The notes beneath the pieces are model-generated. The model ran no database searches. It worked only from the letters and a program-made list of their open reading frames with translations, and had not been told where the DNA came from. DNA of 64,000 nucleotides from Hyphococcus flavus (GTDB taxonomy: Bacteria > Pseudomonadota > Alphaproteobacteria > Caulobacterales > Parvularculaceae): positions 759,501-823,500 of the forward strand of contig NZ_CP118166.1 of the NCBI RefSeq assembly GCF_028748065.1. Direction: 5' to 3'. Within the stretch, counting starts at the first letter, position 1. Each line of letters starts with the position of its first letter. Position numbers and translations under genes: made by a program. Positions 1 through 9,230 of the stretch are shown here, one piece after another.

Positions 1-1455
1 CTTGCTGGGTTAGGCGCATCGATAATCGGCGCCGTGTCAGCACTCCTGATCTCAATGACGGATTTCCCCGGCCGGCGCCTGCTCTCAATCGCGCTTGTGC
101 TGCCCTTTGCAATCCCTGCTTATGTTGCGGCTTACGCTTATGGCGATCTCTTGGGGCCATTCGGTCCCGTGGCGCAGTTAGTGGGCGTCAACAATATACC
201 GGAAATTAGGTCTCTATCTGGCGCGGCATTCGTCCTGATGCTGATGACATATCCGTATGTTTATCTCGCCATGACAGCTTCTCTTTCATCGCGTTCAAGT
301 TCGCTGATGCAGGCGGCGCGCATGCTCGGCGCTTCACCTCTCCGCGCCAGCCTTGGCCTTTTGTTGACAGCAAGCCGCCCAGCATTTTTCGGCGGTCTTG
401 CCCTCGCGCTCATGGAAATCGCCGCAGAATACGGGGTCGCCGATTTTTTTGGCGTGCAAACGCTTAGCGTTGGAATTTTTCGCACCTGGTACGGACTTGG
501 CGATCTGGCGGCCGCGACGCAGATCGCGACTGGGCTGTTCCTTGTAGCGCTTGTCTTGACGATTATAGAAAGCGCCAGCCGCAAGGGGCGCGCGGCTGAA
601 GACGTGCGGGCTCACAGGAGCAGCAAACGGCTAAAACTTTCCGGCGTCCACGCTTTTGGCGCAATCTGCATTTGCGCGGCGCCCGTTGTTTTCGGGTTCA
701 TAGCGCCGGCAGGCGTTCTACTCGCCAAGTTTGATCCCGACCTGTCTATTGGCGCCGGCCGCGATCTTGCCGCAGCGGGGGTGAATACAGCAAGCATTGC
801 CGCCATCGGCGCGATCATTGCGATGGCCATTGCCGTTATTCTGTCCTATGCGGCACGGCGCGCCCGCGGGAGAATTGCAAAATCACTGATGCGTGTGGCG
901 ACACTGGGATACGCCGTACCGGGCGCAGTCATGGCGATCGGTATTTTAGCCTTGTCATCGTTTGTCGCGCGCATAAGCGGCGTCGCTGTTGCTGGCGGGA
1001 TTGGCGTGCTTTTATACGCCTATGTCGCGCGGTTTTTGACTGCCGGATACAATTCAGCCTCGGCAGGCCTGGCGCAAATCAGCCCGGAGATGGACGCCGC
1101 AGCGAGAAGCCTTGGCGCCGGTCCGGCACGCGTTCTTTCATTCATACATTGGCCGATGGCGCGATCTTCCGTTCTTGCAGGCGCAGGCATCGTCGCCATC
1201 GATATCGCCAAAGAGCTTCCGGCTACGCTCTTGCTGCGACCATTCAATTTTGAAACGCTCAGCACAAGGATTTACCGGCTGGCTTCAGATGAGCGCCTCG
1301 CCGATGCTGCGCCAGCGGCGCTGATTTTAATCGCACTCGGCTTGATCCCGGCGCTGGCGCTCAGCCTGATCGCCGATCATAGCAATTGGCAAAAGAAAAA
1401 CGCCCGCAAAGCCGATAAGGACTTTGCGGGCGCTGAGGCTGGATTAACAGTTTAA
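1..1455 (+). CDS. Iron(III)-type ABC transporter permease, 5'-truncated at window edge
   Basis: Inner-membrane permease of the FbpB/SfuB/ThiP type, which forms the channel of a binding-protein-dependent ABC importer, most often for ferric iron. The reading frame is open from base 1, so the GTG at 34 is only an internal codon and the true start lies outside the window. The protein is highly hydrophobic and has two tandem permease halves. Each carries an EAA-like loop for the ATPase: AARMLGASPLRA in the first half and AARSLGAGPARV in the second. No binding protein or ATPase gene is visible, so the substrate is inferred from family resemblance. Its last 20 codons overlap a terminator for the converging gene. 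Confidence 0.85.
   Translation, partial: LAGLGASIIGAVSALLISMTDFPGRRLLSIALVLPFAIPAYVAAYAYGDLLGPFGPVAQLVGVNNIPEIRSLSGAAFVLMLMTYPYVYLAMTASLSSRSSSLMQAARMLGASPLRASLGLLLTASRPAFFGGLALALMEIAAEYGVADFFGVQTLSVGIFRTWYGLGDLAAATQIATGLFLVALVLTIIESASRKGRAAEDVRAHRSSKRLKLSGVHAFGAICICAAPVVFGFIAPAGVLLAKFDPDLSIGAGRDLAAAGVNTASIAAIGAIIAMAIAVILSYAARRARGRIAKSLMRVATLGYAVPGAVMAIGILALSSFVARISGVAVAGGIGVLLYAYVARFLTAGYNSASAGLAQISPEMDAAARSLGAGPARVLSFIHWPMARSSVLAGAGIVAIDIAKELPATLLLRPFNFETLSTRIYRLASDERLADAAPAALILIALGLIPALALSLIADHSNWQKKNARKADKDFAGAEAGLTV
1391..1432 (-). terminator. Rho-independent terminator inside the converging permease gene
   Basis: A perfect 11-bp inverted repeat (arms 1401-1411 and 1422-1432, 10-base loop) is followed, reading the minus strand, by TTTTTCTTTT at 1400-1391. 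It sits about 25 bases past the stop of the minus-strand amidohydrolase gene, so it should end that transcript. It lies wholly inside the 3' coding end of the permease gene. Confidence 0.85.
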
Positions 1456-1457
1456 AA

Positions 1458-2741
1458 TCATTCGCCGCCGCGATAAGCGTGAGGAAGGTCGCCACGATCC
1501 AGATCGCGATAGCGCTCCATCAACATACGCTGACGGTTGTTCAGATCCTGCGGCCGGCCATCAATGAAGACGGCTTCCGGAACCGTCGTGACTTCCAGCG
1601 GGTCGCCGTCCCATATCACCACATCAGCGACGCGTCCTGGCTGTAGAGAGCCAAGTTGATCAGCAACACCTAACATTCTTGCCGCATTCAAGGTCAAGGC
1701 GGCTATCGCGGCATCGTATGGCAGTCCTTCAGCAACAGCATTGCCGGCATGTTGCCGAATAAGACGCGCATTGTGGGTCGTGTCGTTTGTTTCGTAAAAC
1801 GCAATTTGAACGCCCGCTTCATGCAACCGTGCAGCATTTTGCAAAGTCGCACTGAGTTCTTCAAATTGGTCAGGCAAATTTGCAGTGCCCGATACAATGA
1901 CAGGTATATTTGCGGCCGCCAGCTCATCCGCTACACGCCACCCTTCTAAAGCGCCAAGAATAATTACGCGCAGGCGATATGTATTTTTCAGTCTTATGAG
2001 CGTGCGAATGTCGGCAGCGCCGTCAATCGCCACAAGTAACGGCTGTTCACCGCTTACGACCGGTACGAGCGCCTTGATATCCGAGAGCATCATACGATCA
2101 GAACGCGGACGGCGGACATAGTCATTCGGGTTGGCCTGATAAGACCGCGCTTCATCGAGATATTCCCGCATCACGGCCCACGCGCCCATGCGTGTGTCGC
2201 CCGTTCTTGAAGCGCCGCCATAACCCATGGCCGCAGTTTGGGCGAGATCAGCACGCATGACAGAGCCTGGAGCGCCTGACAGATCGACAAGCGCTGCTTT
2301 ACCGCCAAACAACGTATCGCCCGAGTTAGGTGCTGACAAGGCGCGCGTGACCCCTGATGCTCTGTTGACAGGAATAACCGTTGAATCTGGATTAAACGCA
2401 TCAACAGCGTTTAGGGCCGCACCTAAAGGAAACCCTTCCTGCGGACTGGAGTCATTGGCCTCATTGTCAAGACCAATCTCAACCAAACCGATATTAGTGT
2501 AAGGCGCAATCAATCCCGGCGTAACGATTTTACCGGACGCATCGATTACCGTTGCGCCAGACGGCGCAGAAAGGTCTGCGCCAACTTGCGCAATACGACC
2601 GTCCCGGATGATCACATCGCCATTTTCGATAACGCCGCCTGAAACGGTATGAACTGTACCATCCATAATCGCGATAGTTTGAGCGGAGGCGGCTGTCGCC
2701 AAAACTGAACCAGCAGCAATTAGACCAGTCAGCGTTTTCAT
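1458..2741 (-). CDS. Exported amidohydrolase-like protein lacking the HxH metal motif
   Basis: Imidazolonepropionase-like member of the amidohydrolase superfamily, about 427 residues, with a clear signal peptide (MKTLTGLIAAGSVLATAASA). The usual beta-strand-1 metal motif after VTPG is absent: the sequence reads VTPGLIAPYTNIG where active members have a D-x-H-x-H motif. Other parts are kept, including LGSLQPGRVADVVIW near the C-terminus. It is the second gene of a pair with the intact amidohydrolase upstream. An alternative ATG at 2756 overlaps the upstream stop as ATGA. I prefer 2741 because GGAG sits 5 bases before it and it gives a compact signal peptide. It may act as a partner or non-catalytic subunit (inference). 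Confidence 0.8.
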   Translation of the reverse strand: MKTLTGLIAAGSVLATAASAQTIAIMDGTVHTVSGGVIENGDVIIRDGRIAQVGADLSAPSGATVIDASGKIVTPGLIAPYTNIGLVEIGLDNEANDSSPQEGFPLGAALNAVDAFNPDSTVIPVNRASGVTRALSAPNSGDTLFGGKAALVDLSGAPGSVMRADLAQTAAMGYGGASRTGDTRMGAWAVMREYLDEARSYQANPNDYVRRPRSDRMMLSDIKALVPVVSGEQPLLVAIDGAADIRTLIRLKNTYRLRVIILGALEGWRVADELAAANIPVIVSGTANLPDQFEELSATLQNAARLHEAGVQIAFYETNDTTHNARLIRQHAGNAVAEGLPYDAAIAALTLNAARMLGVADQLGSLQPGRVADVVIWDGDPLEVTTVPEAVFIDGRPQDLNNRQRMLMERYRDLDRGDLPHAYRGGE

Positions 2742-2752
2742 GAATACTCCGT

Positions 2753-4276
2753 TCATTGTCCTGCTCCTCCGGTGAACCCATTATCACGTTGGCCAATTTC
2801 AAAATCCATTCTTGGCGAAAGCGACGGATCATTCCGGTCAAACATCAATGCGCCATCAATGAAGACTTGCTCAGCCCTTGCGTAAACTGAAAACGGGTTT
2901 TGATTCCAGATTACAACATCAGCCATTTTACCGGCTTCGAGCGTCCCGGTCTGGTCAATGATTCCCATGGCTTTGGCTGGGTTCGCAGTAAACCAAGCAA
3001 CAGCATCCTCAGGCCCGATATCAATACCGATACGCCTGCCCGCCGCCATGGCCTTAGCGGCTTCCTGATTTAACCGCTGAATTCCACGCGAGTCGTCAGA
3101 ATGGATGATCGCACAACCGCCCGGCTGCGCATGAACAAGCGCCGCATTTTCACTCACCGTATCATAGGCTTCCAGTTTGAACCCCCACCAGTCAGCCCAT
3201 ACGGCGGCGCAGACTTCATTTTCGGCCAAATAATCTGCGACTTTGTAAGCTTCGATTGCATGATGGAAGGTTGTAACCTTGTATCCAAACTCATTTGCCA
3301 GATCGAGAACCTGCACCATCTCATCACCACGATAACAATGCATGTTAACGACAATGTCTCCCCGCAGCGCGCCGGCAAGAGTTTCCAGTTTCAGATCACG
3401 GGCTGGAGATTCCGGCGCGTCTCCCTTGTCGTTACTGTCATCGTTTTGCCACTCTTCGTAATCGGCCCAGTAGTCATCCCACTTCTTTTTGTAGCCTTGC
3501 GCTTCGATCCAGGCTGAACGGTAACCGGCGAAGTTACCCATGCGCGTTCCTGGACCGCCGCTGTTGCCGTAAATCCGTTTTGGATTTTCGCCACAAGCCA
3601 TCTTTAAACCGTAAGGAGCGCCTGGAAATTTCATTCCTTGCACGGATCGTGAAGGCACGTTCTTCAAGGTTGTCGTACGACCGCCAAAAAGGTTTGCTGA
3701 ACCCGGCAGCACTTGTAGCGACGTAACGCCGCCTGCAAGCGCCCGCGTGAACCCCGCATCCTGAGGCCAAACTGAGTGCTCAGCCCAGACGTAAGCCGTA
3801 TTCGGCCCGACAACTTCATTACCATCCGAAGTCGAAGCCGTGGACGGCGACGGGTAGTCGCCAAGATGTGAGTGAATATCGATGACGCCTGGCGTCACCC
3901 ATTTTCCGTCCGCATTGATCGTCGCTGCATCATCCGGCGCCGCCACAGCATCAGCAGCACCGACGGCTGCAATCTTGCCGTCCTGAAGCAGAACCGAGCC
4001 ATTATCGATGCGCTCTCCGGTCCCTGTCAGAACCATTGCACCCGTGATCAGCACAGTCTCGCCAGGATAGCGTTCATACGTAGAAGGATACGGATCCAGC
4101 GGCGGGCGCTCGGCGACTTCACCGGTCTCTGCCGTACTGCGGCTTGGAGCTGTAGCGTCCGCAGGGGATTCAGCAGTTTGCTCAGTTTCGGTCGCTGTCT
4201 CCGACTGGCCCGCATTCTGCTGCGAACACGCACTCAGCATCAGAACGGCCAGCGCCGTCCATCGTACGTTTTGCAT
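2753..4276 (-). CDS. Amidohydrolase lipoprotein (imidazolonepropionase-like)
   Basis: Metal-dependent amidohydrolase, 507 residues, predicted to be anchored as a lipoprotein. The lipobox LSAC places the acylated Cys at residue 17. A low-complexity Ser/Thr/Glu/Ala linker follows to about residue 60, then the hydrolase domain. The metal motif is intact: VTPGVIDIHSHLGD with His135 and His137, followed by FHHAIEA and HSDDSRG further on. The C-terminal composite domain reads GTLEAGKMADVVIW. Substrate cannot be read from the sequence; relatives are often annotated as peptidase- or imidazolonepropionase-like. It is translated just ahead of the degenerate paralogue, so the two probably share one transcript. 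Confidence 0.85.
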   Translation of the reverse strand: MQNVRWTALAVLMLSACSQQNAGQSETATETEQTAESPADATAPSRSTAETGEVAERPPLDPYPSTYERYPGETVLITGAMVLTGTGERIDNGSVLLQDGKIAAVGAADAVAAPDDAATINADGKWVTPGVIDIHSHLGDYPSPSTASTSDGNEVVGPNTAYVWAEHSVWPQDAGFTRALAGGVTSLQVLPGSANLFGGRTTTLKNVPSRSVQGMKFPGAPYGLKMACGENPKRIYGNSGGPGTRMGNFAGYRSAWIEAQGYKKKWDDYWADYEEWQNDDSNDKGDAPESPARDLKLETLAGALRGDIVVNMHCYRGDEMVQVLDLANEFGYKVTTFHHAIEAYKVADYLAENEVCAAVWADWWGFKLEAYDTVSENAALVHAQPGGCAIIHSDDSRGIQRLNQEAAKAMAAGRRIGIDIGPEDAVAWFTANPAKAMGIIDQTGTLEAGKMADVVIWNQNPFSVYARAEQVFIDGALMFDRNDPSLSPRMDFEIGQRDNGFTGGAGQ

Positions 4277-4411
4277 ATATTCCTCAATCTTCTGCCGACG
4301 CGCTTCGACACGTCCATCGATATGACTTAAGACTAGCGTAAAATGTGCTTGCGGCCACCCTGTGCCGCGATATTGCGTGAAGTAATATTTTCAACAGGAC
4401 GGGAGGGGCAA

Positions 4412-6139
4412 ATGACTGCAAACATCACGAGGCGCGGCGCGCTGTTATCGGGACTGGCTGTTGGCGCGACATCCTGCGCCTCAAGCCCGAAAATGACGCC
4501 TTATATTGCTGTCAGCGAACGAGCGGGCGGAACATTCAGCCATGGCGTTGCCTCAGGCGACCCTGGTGCGGACAGTGTTGTGATCTGGTCACGCATTGAT
4601 CCGATCGCCGCCGATACATCGCAACCAGTTATTGTCGTTTGGGAAACCGCTGCTGATCAGGCTTTCACCGACATGCGCGGCAAAGGCGAAGCGGAAACGA
4701 TGGCGTCTCGCGATTGGACGGTAAAAGTCTTGCTGACGGATCTGCAGCCCGGTGAGACCATTTATTATCGCTTTCGTTTGGGAGAAGAATATTCACCCGT
4801 CGGCCGCACGCGTACGCTCCCCATTGGCGCTGTTGATGCAGCACGGTTTGCGGTCATGTCATGCTCGAACTATCCGTTCGGATATTTCAACGTCTATGAC
4901 CTGGTCGCCCGTGAAGATGACCTCGACGCGATCATCCATCTCGGCGATTATATTTATGAGTATAGTCGCGAGGGATATGGCGGCGAGGCCGGCGTTGCGC
5001 TCGGCCGCAATCACGAACCACCCCATGAAATCGTTTCTCTCGACGACTACCGCAAGCGGCATGCGCAATATAAGGCCGACCCTTCGAGCCAGGCGATGCA
5101 CGCGCGTCATCCAATCATACCCATTTGGGATGATCACGAGACATCCAACAATTCATGGAAAGGCGGCGCCGAAAACCATCAGCCTGAAACCGAAGGTGAA
5201 TGGAACGCACGCCGGCGCGCGGCCCTTCAGGCCTATTACGAATGGATGCCGGTGCGTGAACCGGGGATGCAACCGGAAGCGTTTTTCCGTTCGTTTTCTT
5301 ATGGCGATCTAATGACCATCGCCGCCATTGAAACGCGGCTGATGGCGCGGGCGCGTCAATTTGAATATTCGGAAATCATTCCAACACTCGAAACGCCGGA
5401 AGATGTTGAGCGCTTCAAGCAGGATATTCTCTGGGAGCAAACACGTGAGATGCTGGGTGCGGCGCAGATCGATTACCTTGACCGCACCTTCCGCAATTCT
5501 ATCGCTAGCGGCCAGCCATGGCGGCTGATCGCCAACCAGATCATTATGGCGAAAGTAACGGCGCCTGACCTGACGCCGCACGTGACGGAAGAAGACATCG
5601 CCGCTCTCGAACAGCAATGGGATCAGGCGCGCGCGTTCGTGAAGTCATCGACACTCGGTTTGCCTACCAACTTCGACGCCTGGGACGGATATCCGGCTGC
5701 ACGCGAACGATTCTATGAGATGACGAAAAACGCTGGCGAAGACGGCATGATTGTGGTTACCGGCGATACGCACACATGGTGGGCGAACGATTTGGTTGAT
5801 CATCATGGAGACCACAGAGGCGTCGAGCTCGGGACTCATTCCGTCACATCGCCCTCGCCGTACAGAAAAGATTTCCTGGGCGGCAAAGGCGCTGAATACG
5901 CGCTGCTAACCAATCGCGATAACGAAGATGTCCGGTACCTCTCCGGCGAACATCACGGCTTTATTCACCTGACCGTGACCAAAGAGTCTGCTCGCGCTGA
6001 GTTCCGCGCCGTTGATACGATCGAAAGCGGCAATTACAATGGCTTTACCAAGGTCGCTTTCGACATTGAAAAGAAAAAAGGCTCAGCAAAGTTTTCGGAC
6101 GCAGACGGCTTAGGCTTCAAGGAAGGGTTCCTTTTCTGA
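4412..6139 (+). CDS. phoD: PhoD-family alkaline phosphatase/phosphodiesterase, Tat-exported
   Basis: Exported metallophosphoesterase that hydrolyses phosphate mono- or diesters outside the inner membrane. The start at 4412 is chosen because GGGAGGGG precedes it and it gives a twin-arginine leader (ITRRGALLSGLAVGA). That leader ends in TSC, so a lipoprotein form is possible. An N-terminal beta-sandwich is followed by the metal-binding core: CSNYPFGYFN, HLGDYIYEYSREGYG, IWDDHETSNNSW and VTGDTHTWW. Length (575 residues) fits the family. It runs divergently from the amidohydrolase pair and four bases ahead of the next gene. Expression would be expected under phosphate limitation, but I saw no convincing Pho box. 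Confidence 0.9.
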   Translation: MTANITRRGALLSGLAVGATSCASSPKMTPYIAVSERAGGTFSHGVASGDPGADSVVIWSRIDPIAADTSQPVIVVWETAADQAFTDMRGKGEAETMASRDWTVKVLLTDLQPGETIYYRFRLGEEYSPVGRTRTLPIGAVDAARFAVMSCSNYPFGYFNVYDLVAREDDLDAIIHLGDYIYEYSREGYGGEAGVALGRNHEPPHEIVSLDDYRKRHAQYKADPSSQAMHARHPIIPIWDDHETSNNSWKGGAENHQPETEGEWNARRRAALQAYYEWMPVREPGMQPEAFFRSFSYGDLMTIAAIETRLMARARQFEYSEIIPTLETPEDVERFKQDILWEQTREMLGAAQIDYLDRTFRNSIASGQPWRLIANQIIMAKVTAPDLTPHVTEEDIAALEQQWDQARAFVKSSTLGLPTNFDAWDGYPAARERFYEMTKNAGEDGMIVVTGDTHTWWANDLVDHHGDHRGVELGTHSVTSPSPYRKDFLGGKGAEYALLTNRDNEDVRYLSGEHHGFIHLTVTKESARAEFRAVDTIESGNYNGFTKVAFDIEKKKGSAKFSDADGLGFKEGFLF

Positions 6140-6142
6140 TCC

Positions 6143-6700
6143 ATGATCTCTTTTTCCCGTATCATCGATAAGGCAAGCTGGGGGCATTTCGCGATCTGGT
6201 TTGCGATCTCGGCTGCTTATAACTGGTGGGCGTTTCGCCCTGGCGGTATCTGGCCTCGCGTCGTTGAAAACGCCGGCGGGGTCGTGCCGGAAATGAAGCC
6301 CGGCATTCCAGCCATCGAGCCCGTCCGCTCACTCGACGCCATGGGCGAGAACACGGGCGATTATCTCCTCTGGCAATTGCTCGATATTCCGTATGCGTTT
6401 CTCAATGTTATGATTGTGACAATCGCGATCGGGCTGGGCCTCAAAGCGCTGAAGCTCGGCGCTACGCCGCTACGGTTTTTACTGGCGTTGCCGTTTATCT
6501 ACTTCGTCTCGGAAATCGTTGAGAATGCGCTGGTGGCTGGCTTCGCTTCCGGCTCGCTGCCAGTGAGCGAGCCTGTTGTCCTGGTCCAGCAACTTGCGAC
6601 AACGCTGAAATTCGCATCCGGCGTGCCGGGCATGTTTTTGGCGCTCTTGTCTTTGGCTATTGCCGCTATTGCTGGACTCATTCGCCTTGTTCGGAAGTGA
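6143..6700 (+). CDS. Hypothetical integral membrane protein
   Basis: Not recognised. The 185-residue product has hydrophobic stretches near residues 72-100, 108-130 and 155-182, and an N-terminal segment that could be a fourth membrane span. The ATG is 4 bases after the phoD stop, so it is probably co-transcribed with phoD. No catalytic motif is visible. Confidence 0.7.
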   Translation: MISFSRIIDKASWGHFAIWFAISAAYNWWAFRPGGIWPRVVENAGGVVPEMKPGIPAIEPVRSLDAMGENTGDYLLWQLLDIPYAFLNVMIVTIAIGLGLKALKLGATPLRFLLALPFIYFVSEIVENALVAGFASGSLPVSEPVVLVQQLATTLKFASGVPGMFLALLSLAIAAIAGLIRLVRK

Positions 6701-6723
6701 GCTAGAACCGTAAGGATCCGGAT

Positions 6724-7731
6724 TTGTCGAAAAGTGATCTCATCGCATATGCGGCGGCGCTGCCGAAAGCGGAACTCCATTTACACATCGAAGGAAGCCT
6801 TGAACCAGAGTTGTTGTTCAAGCTCGGTAAGCGCAACAATATCGATCTGCCGTTCAAGTCAGTAGATGAGATACGCGCGGCTTATGAATTTTCAAATCTG
6901 CAGGACTTTCTCGACATCTATTATCAGGGAATGAGCGTTCTGCGGACGGAAGAAGATTTCTTCGACCTCACCATGGCGTATCTGAACCGGGCGCGGGCCG
7001 ATAATGTGCGCCATGCGGAGATTTTCTTTGACCCGCAGGGCCATACGGAGCGCGGCGTGCCGTTTGATGTGGCCATCAGCGGCATTTCAACCGCGCTCGA
7101 CATGGCGAAGGTACAATTCGGCATGACTACAAAGCTGATCATGTGTTTCTTGCGCCACCTGCCGGAAGAAGATGCTTTCGAAACCTTGAAACAGGCAGAA
7201 AATTGGCTTGATCGCATTGAGGCTGTCGGACTTGATTCGTCGGAAGTTGGTCATCCGCCGTCGAAGTTCGAGCGCGTATTCAAAGCGGCGCGCGAGCGGG
7301 ATCTGAAACTCGTAGCGCATGCGGGCGAGGAAGGCCCGCCAGAATATGTCTACGAAGCGCTCGATCTGTTGCGTATCGACAGGCTCGATCATGGCAATCG
7401 ATCCTTGGAAGATACCGTGCTAGTCGAACGCCTCGTGAAAGAGGAGATGACGCTGACAGTCTGCCCGCTTTCCAATCTCAAACTTTGCGTTGTTAATGAT
7501 ATAAAAAACCATCCGCTGAAGCGGATGCTCGAGTTAGGGTTGCGAGCAACGGTGAACTCCGACGACCCATCCTACTTTGGCGGCTATATGAACGACAACT
7601 TCAAAGCCGTGATTGAGGCGCTTGATCTGACGCGCGAAGACATCAAGACGCTTGCGAAAAACTCCTTCGCCGGCTCGTTTTTGTCAGACGGCGAAAAGCG
7701 TGCGCAGATAGCAGCCGTTGAGATGGTGTGA
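6724..7731 (+). CDS. Adenine deaminase, Aah1 type (often mislabelled adenosine deaminase)
   Basis: Cytosolic zinc hydrolase of the adenosine/adenine deaminase family, 335 residues. The metal and catalytic motifs are intact: KAELHLHIEGSLEPEL at the N-terminus, AHAGEEGP, RLDHGNRS and NSDDPSYFGGY. Segments such as LQDFLDIYY, KLIMCFLRH and NSDDPSYFGGY match the fungal/bacterial adenine deaminase branch (yeast Aah1), as I recall it. The predicted reaction is therefore adenine to hypoxanthine in purine salvage rather than adenosine to inosine. The start codon appears to be TTG with AGGA 8 bases upstream. purA lies 52 kb away, but no purine operon surrounds this gene. Confidence 0.85.
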   Translation: MSKSDLIAYAAALPKAELHLHIEGSLEPELLFKLGKRNNIDLPFKSVDEIRAAYEFSNLQDFLDIYYQGMSVLRTEEDFFDLTMAYLNRARADNVRHAEIFFDPQGHTERGVPFDVAISGISTALDMAKVQFGMTTKLIMCFLRHLPEEDAFETLKQAENWLDRIEAVGLDSSEVGHPPSKFERVFKAARERDLKLVAHAGEEGPPEYVYEALDLLRIDRLDHGNRSLEDTVLVERLVKEEMTLTVCPLSNLKLCVVNDIKNHPLKRMLELGLRATVNSDDPSYFGGYMNDNFKAVIEALDLTREDIKTLAKNSFAGSFLSDGEKRAQIAAVEMV

Positions 7732-7859
7732 GCCTATTATCAGCGTTATGTCCGCGTCTCGCTGAATATTCGGTTTGGCGTTTAACAGGTTTTCATGAGT
7801 CTTGATAAGCGGGCTAAAGGCCGGATAATCAAGCGAGACCTTAACGTCAGGGGAATATT

Positions 7860-9209
7860 ATGTGTTGGAAACAAATTTCTGCAGCGCTCGCGATCCTAAC
7901 ATCAATACCAACTGCGTGGGCGCAGTCCTGGGATCAAGGACGCGTTATTACAGGCGACAGGGCGGTATTGCAGCATCGCGAACGCCCCGCTGTTGAGAAT
8001 GCTATCGTTGATGATCGTTTAAAGACGTTGCTGCCGCAATTGATGGACGAAACCGGCATTGACATGTGGCTCGTCATCAACCGCGAATACGCTGAAGACC
8101 CCATTTATTTTACGCTGGTTCCGCAGCCTACATTTGCAGCGCGCCGCACAACGATGTTGGTTTTTCATCGCCACAATGACGAATTGGACATGCTGACCAT
8201 AAACCGATACCCCCTCGGCGAGTCCTATGCCCCTGCATGGCAAGGCGGCGAACTGGATGAGCAATGGGCGGCGCTAGGCGCGCTCATTGCCGAAAAGAAC
8301 CCTGACAAGATTGGCGTCAACATGTCGCGTGATTGGCCTATCGCCGACGGACTGACCCATGGCCTTTATCAAAGGCTTGTGTCGGTATTGACGCCGGAGC
8401 TTCAGCAGCGCCTCACTTCAGCCGAAACGCTCGTGGTGCGCTGGGCTGAAACCCGTAATCGTCAGGAGACCGAAATTTACGGACATGTCGTTGGCCTTGC
8501 CCGCATGGTGATCGGCGAGGCGTTTTCCAGTGAAGTGATTACGCCCGGCGTCACAACAACGGATGATGTCGCCTGGTACATACGTCAACGATTTGAAGAC
8601 CTTAATCTTGCGCCCTGGTTCATGCCTTACGTCAACATCCAGCGGCCTGGCCTCGCCTGCGAGGAGGAACAAGCCTTTTGCGGTGAAAGAGGAGTAATTC
8701 GTCGCGGTGACGTTCTGCATACTGATGTAGGAATATGTTACTTGAAGTTGTGCACGGATACCCAAGAGATGGGGTACGTTGCGAATTTGGGAGAGCAAGA
8801 CGCGCCAAAGGGCCTTAAAGCTGCGCTTCGTGTCGGCAACCGCTGGCAAGACCATCTTACATCTTCGTTTGAAGTCGGCCTGACCGGCAATCAAATTCTC
8901 GCACAGACGCATGAAAAATGCCGCAAAGGTAGAATGATCTGCAGCACTTACACGCACCCGATTGGGTTTGTCGGTCACGCCCCTGGCCCCACAATCGGCA
9001 TGTGGGATAATCAGGGCGAAACGCCCGTAAGAGGCGATTGGCCACTCTACCCAGATACTTGCTACGCGATTGAAGGCAATGTCAAAGCCTCGGTCTCAGA
9101 ATGGAACGATCAGCTTGTGCAAATCAAACTTGAGCAAAGCGCTTGTTATGACGGCGAAAAAGTTCGCTATCTGGCAGGGCGGCAAACCCAATGGCACGTC
9201 ATCAAGTAA
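7860..9209 (+). CDS. Exported M24-family Xaa-Pro-like peptidase
   Basis: Pita-bread-fold metallopeptidase of family M24, 449 residues, with signal peptide CWKQISAALAILTSIPTAWA, so it acts in the periplasm or outside. An N-terminal creatinase-like domain is followed by the catalytic domain. The dinuclear metal ligands appear complete: Asp in LHTDVGICYL and CTDTQEMGY, His in GFVGHAPGP, Glu in YAIEGNVK and Glu in IKLEQSACY. Relatives cleave N-terminal residues ahead of proline. A Shine-Dalgarno-like AGGGGA precedes the ATG. It stands alone, converging with the SYLF gene, in a region rich in exported hydrolases. Confidence 0.85.
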   Translation: MCWKQISAALAILTSIPTAWAQSWDQGRVITGDRAVLQHRERPAVENAIVDDRLKTLLPQLMDETGIDMWLVINREYAEDPIYFTLVPQPTFAARRTTMLVFHRHNDELDMLTINRYPLGESYAPAWQGGELDEQWAALGALIAEKNPDKIGVNMSRDWPIADGLTHGLYQRLVSVLTPELQQRLTSAETLVVRWAETRNRQETEIYGHVVGLARMVIGEAFSSEVITPGVTTTDDVAWYIRQRFEDLNLAPWFMPYVNIQRPGLACEEEQAFCGERGVIRRGDVLHTDVGICYLKLCTDTQEMGYVANLGEQDAPKGLKAALRVGNRWQDHLTSSFEVGLTGNQILAQTHEKCRKGRMICSTYTHPIGFVGHAPGPTIGMWDNQGETPVRGDWPLYPDTCYAIEGNVKASVSEWNDQLVQIKLEQSACYDGEKVRYLAGRQTQWHVIK

Positions 9210-9230
9210 GGCGGTAATGCTTGACGAGGA

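Noticed and set aside
34-36. GTG as start of the ABC permease
   Set aside because: The same frame is open back to base 1 with hydrophobic coding sequence, so the gene starts outside the window.
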